Positions 6,223-9,781 of a stretch of DNA of 9,781 nt are shown piece by piece. How positions within the stretch are numbered: position 1 is the first letter of the stretch; each line of letters opens with the position of its first letter. The DNA comes from Hyphomicrobiales bacterium (lineage in GTDB: Bacteria > Pseudomonadota > Alphaproteobacteria > Rhizobiales > Hyphomicrobiaceae). The DNA is taken from the NCBI GenBank assembly GCA_017304275.1, contig JAFKKW010000372.1, forward strand, positions 1 to 9,781, written 5' to 3'. Position numbers and translations under genes: made by a program. The notes under the pieces are model-generated. The model saw only the letters and a list, made by a program, of their open reading frames with translations, was not told the origin of the DNA and did no database searches.

Positions 6223-7230
6223 ATGAAAGCCATCAAGGTTCCGCGCGGGGGCGGGCTCGACAAGCTGGAACTCGCCGATATCGACGATCCGGGCGCGCCG
6301 GGGCCGGGCCAGATTCGCGTGGCGCTCAAGGCGAACTCGCTCAACTATCACGACTATGCCGTCGCGATCGGTGCCATTCCGGCTTCGAACGGGCGCATCC
6401 CGATGTCGGACGGCGCGGGCGTCGTCGAAGCGGTGGGCACGGACGTCACCGGCTTCGCCGTCGGCGATGCCGTGGTGTCGTGCTTCTTTCCCTACTGGCA
6501 GGACGGCGAGCCGCCGCACAGCAACTTCAGCCATGTGCCGGGTGACGGCCTCGACGGCTATGCGCGCGAGGCGGTCGTCGTGCCCGCTGCCTGGTTCACG
6601 CCTGCGCCGAAGGGATGGAGCGCCGTGGAAGCCGCCACATTGCCGTGCGCGGCGCTGACGGCGTGGCGGGCGCTGGTCGTGGAAGGCGGGATCAAGGCCG
6701 GCGACAGCGTGCTGATCCTCGGCACGGGCGGCGTGGCGATCTTCGCGCTGCAGTTCGCCAAGGCGATGGGCGCGACCGCCATCGTCACCTCCTCGTCGGA
6801 CACCAAGCTCGAACGCGCGCGGGCCATGGGCGCGGACCTCACCGTCAATTACAAGACCGATCCGGACTGGGGCAACACCGTGCGCCAGTTGACCGGCAAG
6901 CGCGGTGTCGACCATGTGCTCGAGATCGGCGGGCCGGGGACGCTGGCGCAATCGATCACCGCGGCGCGCATCGGCGGGCACATTGCGCTGATCGGCATCC
7001 TGACCGGCCTCAAGGGCGAGGTGCCGACGATGGCGCTGATGGCGAAGCAGATCAAGCTCAAGGGCATCGTCGTCGGCTCAAGAGCGCATCAGGTCGACAT
7101 GATCCGCGGTCTCGAAGCGACCGGCATCAAGCCGGTGATCGACAAGACGTTCCCGCTCGCGGGCCTCGCGGATGCGTTCCGTCATGAGGAAGGCGCGCAG
7201 CACTTCGGCAAGATCTGCGTCGAGATCTGA
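6223..7230 (+). CDS. Zinc-independent MDR-family NAD(P)-dependent oxidoreductase (quinone oxidoreductase-like)
   Basis: The 335-residue protein belongs to the medium-chain dehydrogenase/reductase superfamily. The GroES-like N-terminal domain (about 1-125) includes LKANSLNYHDYAVAIG and the strongly conserved IPMSDGAGVVEAVGTDV (59-75). The nucleotide-binding Rossmann fold covers about 140-280, with LILGTGGVAIFALQFAKAMGA (164-184) as the dinucleotide loop and VTSSSDTKLERARAMGAD after it. The catalytic-zinc GHE motif and the structural four-cysteine cluster of zinc alcohol dehydrogenases are absent, so it is of the zinc-independent kind, in which NAD(P)H reduces a quinone or an activated double bond. 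The real substrate cannot be named. The ATG at 6223 begins MKAIKVPRGGG, the usual family start, with CGGGGA nine bases upstream; a GTG 31 codons earlier (6130) would add non-homologous residues. It stands alone between two terminators and is convergent with clpA. Confidence 0.88.
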   Translation: MKAIKVPRGGGLDKLELADIDDPGAPGPGQIRVALKANSLNYHDYAVAIGAIPASNGRIPMSDGAGVVEAVGTDVTGFAVGDAVVSCFFPYWQDGEPPHSNFSHVPGDGLDGYAREAVVVPAAWFTPAPKGWSAVEAATLPCAALTAWRALVVEGGIKAGDSVLILGTGGVAIFALQFAKAMGATAIVTSSSDTKLERARAMGADLTVNYKTDPDWGNTVRQLTGKRGVDHVLEIGGPGTLAQSITAARIGGHIALIGILTGLKGEVPTMALMAKQIKLKGIVVGSRAHQVDMIRGLEATGIKPVIDKTFPLAGLADAFRHEEGAQHFGKICVEI

Positions 7231-7277
7231 AGTCTTTGTCCTTCATCGGAGGCAGTGGCTCGGGATGCGTCGACGTG

Positions 7278-7308
7278 TCTGGACTCCGGCCTGCGCTGGA
7301 GTGACGTT
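7278..7308. repeat. REP-like palindromic repeat, copy 1
   Basis: A 31-bp element with internal stem ACTCCGGC (7283-7290), CTGC loop, and GCTGGAGT (7295-7302), with one G-T wobble. Read against the reverse complement of copy 2, it matches at 25 of 31 positions. It resembles the GTCATCCCGGC/GCCGGGATCCAG intergenic repeats common in Alphaproteobacteria. Confidence 0.65.
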
Positions 7309-7336
7309 TGTTTTGTGAGCCGTAAGCCCCAAGTGC

Positions 7337-7367
7337 AACGTCATCCCGGCGGAGGCCGGGATCCAGA
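7337..7367. repeat. REP-like palindromic repeat, copy 2 (inverted relative to copy 1)
   Basis: ATCCCGGC (7343-7350), loop GGAG, GCCGGGAT (7355-7362) form a perfect 8-bp stem flanked by AACGTC and CCAGA. It is the opposite orientation of copy 1, 28 bp away, so the two form a head-to-head doublet in the gap between the oxidoreductase and clpA. Such doublets are typical of convergent gene ends; they may affect mRNA stability or mark old mobile-repeat activity. Confidence 0.7.
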
Positions 7368-7412
7368 TGATCTAGGATTCATTCCAATGTCTGCCGGAGC
7401 AACTTAGAAAAC

Positions 7413-7447
7413 AACGCCGCGAAGCTGGGCTTCGCGGCGTTTATTTT
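7413..7447. terminator. Bidirectional intrinsic terminator shared by the oxidoreductase gene and clpA
   Basis: AACGCCGCGAAG (7413-7424) pairs perfectly with CTTCGCGGCGTT (7430-7441) around CTGGG, where C and G can extend the stem to 13 bp with a three-base loop. On the plus strand it is followed by TATTTTATC. On the minus strand the flank reads GTTTTC after the stem, so it can also end clpA, whose stop codon is 22 bp away. Confidence 0.88.
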
Positions 7448-7463
7448 ATCGGGGAAGAGGAGG

Positions 7464-9781
7464 CTAGTCCTCTTTCTTCCGCGGGACGCTCGGCACGGCG
7501 CCGCCGGACGAGCGGGAGGCTTTCTCCTTCCGCTCCTTCGGGCCGGGAAGTGCCTTGCGCGGCGGCGTGGCCTCGACGAGTGCGGCTTCGGCGCCCTCGT
7601 CATCGGCCTCGTCGTCGTCCTCTTCCTTACGCGGCTTCTTCGACGGATCGGCCGGAATGATCTCGAAGGTCAGCGTGCTGTCCTCGCCCTTGCCCTGGAC
7701 GAGCACCTTCACGGTGCCGCCGTTCTCGAGCTTGCCGAACAGAAGCTCGTCGGCGAGCGGCTTCTTGATGTGCTCCTGGATGATGCGCGCGAGCGGGCGG
7801 GCGCCGAACTTGTCGTCGTAGCCCTTCTCGGCGATCCACTTCTGCGCACCCTCGGACAGCTCGATCATCACGCCGCGATCGGCGAGCTGGGCCTCGAGCT
7901 GGAAGATGAACTTCTCCACCACCTTGGCGATGACCTCCGGCGGCAGGCCGGCGAACGGGATCACCGCATCGAGACGGTTGCGGAACTCGGGCGTGAACAG
8001 CTTGTTCACGGCCTCGGTGTCCTCGCCCTCGCGCTTCTCGCGGTTGAAGCCCATCGGCGGGCGCGCCATGTCGGACGCGCCGGCGTTGGTGGTCATGATC
8101 AGGATGACGTTGCGGAAGTCGACCGACTTGCCGTTGTGGTCGGTGAGCTTGCCGTGGTCCATCACCTGCAGAAGGATGTTGAACAGGTCCGGGTGCGCCT
8201 TCTCGATCTCGTCCAGCAGCAGCACGCAATGCGGATGCTGGTCGATGCCGTCGGTCAGGAGGCCGCCCTGGTCGAAGCCGACGTAGCCCGGAGGCGCGCC
8301 GATCAAGCGCGACACCGTGTGCTTCTCCATGTACTCCGACATGTCGAAGCGCAGGAGCTCGATACCCATAAGCGCCGCGAGCTGCTTGGCGACCTCGGTC
8401 TTGCCGACGCCGGTGGGGCCCGAGAACAGGTAGCAGCCGATCGGCTTCTCCGGCTCGCGCAGGCCCGCGCGGGCGAGCTTGATCGCGGCGGAGAGCGCCG
8501 TGATGGCCTTGTCCTGGCCGAACACCAGCCGCTTCATGTCCTTCTCGAGGTTGCCCAGCACCTCGGCGTCGGACTTGGTGACGGTCTTCGGCGGGATGCG
8601 CGCCATGGTGGCGACGGTGGCCTCAACCTCCTTCACCGTGATCTTCTTCTTGCGCTTGCCTTCCGGCACCAGCATCTGCGAGGCGCCGGTCTCGTCGATC
8701 ACGTCGATCGCCTTGTCGGGCAGCTTGCGGTCGTGGATGTACTTCGCCGACAGCTCCACGGCGGCCTTGATGGCCTCGCCCGTGTACTTGAGCTTGTGGA
8801 ACTCCTCGAAGTAGGGCTTCAGGCCCTTGAGGATGGCGATGCTGTCCTCGACCGTCGGCTCCTTGACGTCGATCTTCTGGAAGCGGCGGACGAGCGCGCG
8901 GTCCTTCTCGAAGTGCTGGCGGTACTCCTTGTAGGTCGTCGAGCCGATGCAGCGCACGGTGCCGGACTGCAGCGCGGGCTTCAGCAGGTTGGAGGCGTCC
9001 ATGGCGCCGCCCGACGTCGCGCCCGCACCGATCACGGTGTGAATCTCGTCGATGAACAGGATGGCGCCGGGATAGTTCTCGATCTCCTTCATCACCGCCT
9101 TGAGCCGCTCCTCGAAGTCGCCGCGATAGCGCGTGCCGGCGAGCAGCGCGCCCATGTCGAGCGCGAAGATGGTGGCGTGCTTCAAGACCTCGGGCACCTC
9201 GCCGCGCAGGATCTTGCGCGCCAAGCCCTCGGCGATGGCGGTCTTGCCGACGCCGGGATCGCCGACGAACAGCGGGTTGTTCTTCTGGCGGCGGCAGAGC
9301 ACCTGGATGGTGCGCAGCACCTCCTGCTCGCGGCCGATCAGCGGATCGATGCGGCCGTCGCGCGCCTTCTTGTTGAGGTTGACGCAGTAGGTGTTGAGCG
9401 CGTCCTGGCCGGGCTTCTTCTCCTCGCCGGCCTCGCTCGCCTGCTCATCGTCCACGCCGCGCACTCCTCTGGGCTCCGACATGCCCGCCCGCTTGGCGAT
9501 GCCGTGACTGATGTACTGAACTGCATCGAAGCGCGTCATCTCCTGCTCCTGCAGGAAGAACGCAGCATGGCTCTCGCGCTCGGCAAAGATGGCGACGAGC
9601 ACGTTGGCGCCGGTCACCTCCTCGCGGCCCGAGGACTGGACGTGCACCACTGCGCGGTGGATCACGCGCTGGAAGCCGGTCGTCGGCTGCGCCTCTGCCG
9701 TGCCCTTGTGCACGAGGTTGCCGAGCTCGGTGTCGAGGTATTCGCCGACGCGCGCGCAGTGCATCGAGATCGACGTTGCAG
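7464..9781 (-). CDS. clpA: ATP-dependent Clp protease ATP-binding subunit ClpA (5' end outside window; apparent frameshift near 9750)
   Basis: ClpA is the AAA+ unfoldase that feeds substrates, including ClpS-delivered N-degron proteins, into ClpP. Numbering from the first in-frame ATG (9764), residues 24-92 are the end of the Clp N domain (PTTGFQRVIHRAV, HVQSSGREEVTGANVLVAIF). The first AAA+ module has Walker A GDPGVGKT (168-175) and Walker B ILFIDEIHT; the second has Walker A GPTGVGKT (449-456) and VLLLDEIEKAHP. There is no ClpB-type middle coiled coil. The ClpP-docking loop appears as MGF (571-573) where relatives have IGF or IGL. A charged tail of about 60 residues (KKPRKEEDDDEADDEG to PRKKED) extends beyond the usual end. 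The ATG at 9764 is not a true start: the adjacent upstream bases encode CNVDLDAL, conserved in ClpA, in another frame, so two bases appear missing from a CG-alternating tract. The complete N-terminus and any clpS lie beyond the edge. Confidence 0.93.
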   Translation of the reverse strand, partial: ATSISMHCARVGEYLDTELGNLVHKGTAEAQPTTGFQRVIHRAVVHVQSSGREEVTGANVLVAIFAERESHAAFFLQEQEMTRFDAVQYISHGIAKRAGMSEPRGVRGVDDEQASEAGEEKKPGQDALNTYCVNLNKKARDGRIDPLIGREQEVLRTIQVLCRRQKNNPLFVGDPGVGKTAIAEGLARKILRGEVPEVLKHATIFALDMGALLAGTRYRGDFEERLKAVMKEIENYPGAILFIDEIHTVIGAGATSGGAMDASNLLKPALQSGTVRCIGSTTYKEYRQHFEKDRALVRRFQKIDVKEPTVEDSIAILKGLKPYFEEFHKLKYTGEAIKAAVELSAKYIHDRKLPDKAIDVIDETGASQMLVPEGKRKKKITVKEVEATVATMARIPPKTVTKSDAEVLGNLEKDMKRLVFGQDKAITALSAAIKLARAGLREPEKPIGCYLFSGPTGVGKTEVAKQLAALMGIELLRFDMSEYMEKHTVSRLIGAPPGYVGFDQGGLLTDGIDQHPHCVLLLDEIEKAHPDLFNILLQVMDHGKLTDHNGKSVDFRNVILIMTTNAGASDMARPPMGFNREKREGEDTEAVNKLFTPEFRNRLDAVIPFAGLPPEVIAKVVEKFIFQLEAQLADRGVMIELSEGAQKWIAEKGYDDKFGARPLARIIQEHIKKPLADELLFGKLENGGTVKVLVQGKGEDSTLTFEIIPADPSKKPRKEEDDDEADDEGAEAALVEATPPRKALPGPKERKEKASRSSGGAVPSVPRKKED

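Overview
The window looks like chromosomal DNA from a GC-rich alphaproteobacterium, most likely of the order Hyphomicrobiales. The evidence is an Omp25/31-type beta-barrel protein, a split mutA/mutB methylmalonyl-CoA mutase, a ClpA close to the rhizobial form, a CtrA-type TTAA-N7-TTAA box and alphaproteobacterial palindromic repeats. No phage, plasmid, transposon, tRNA, rRNA or CRISPR signal was seen. Most of the window is core metabolism and housekeeping.

Layout: (1) 1-511, minus strand: the N-terminal part of a HerA-like (DUF853/YjgR family) ATPase, cut by the left edge. (2) 512-869: divergent intergenic region with a 16-bp perfect palindrome and a pair of TGCA-centred half-sites 12 bp apart, in the format reported for the propionyl-CoA-responsive regulator PccR. 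(3) 870-5042, plus strand: mutA and mutB, the small and large subunits of methylmalonyl-CoA mutase. Only MutB carries the cobalamin-binding histidine. (4) 5043-5364: gene-free stretch ending in a CtrA-like box. (5) 5365-6063, plus strand: a secreted 8-strand outer-membrane barrel protein, followed by a hairpin terminator. (6) 6223-7230, plus strand: a zinc-independent MDR-family oxidoreductase. (7) 7231-7463: two REP-like hairpin repeats in inverted orientation and a shared bidirectional terminator. (8) 7464-9781, minus strand: clpA, convergent with the oxidoreductase, with its 5' end beyond the right edge.

How the genes work together: MutA and MutB form the heterodimer that converts (R)-methylmalonyl-CoA to succinyl-CoA, the last step of propionyl-CoA assimilation and part of the ethylmalonyl-CoA pathway. 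Its usual partners (propionyl-CoA carboxylase, epimerase, the MeaB chaperone) are not in this window, so a PccR-like site upstream of mutA would connect it to a dispersed regulon. The other genes appear to be separate transcription units.

The points most worth checking are an apparent frameshift in a CG-alternating tract at 9749-9757 near the start of clpA, the CtrA-like box before the outer-membrane gene, the PccR-like site before mutA, and base-pair covariation in both the REP pair and the two terminators. No clearly new multi-gene system is visible.
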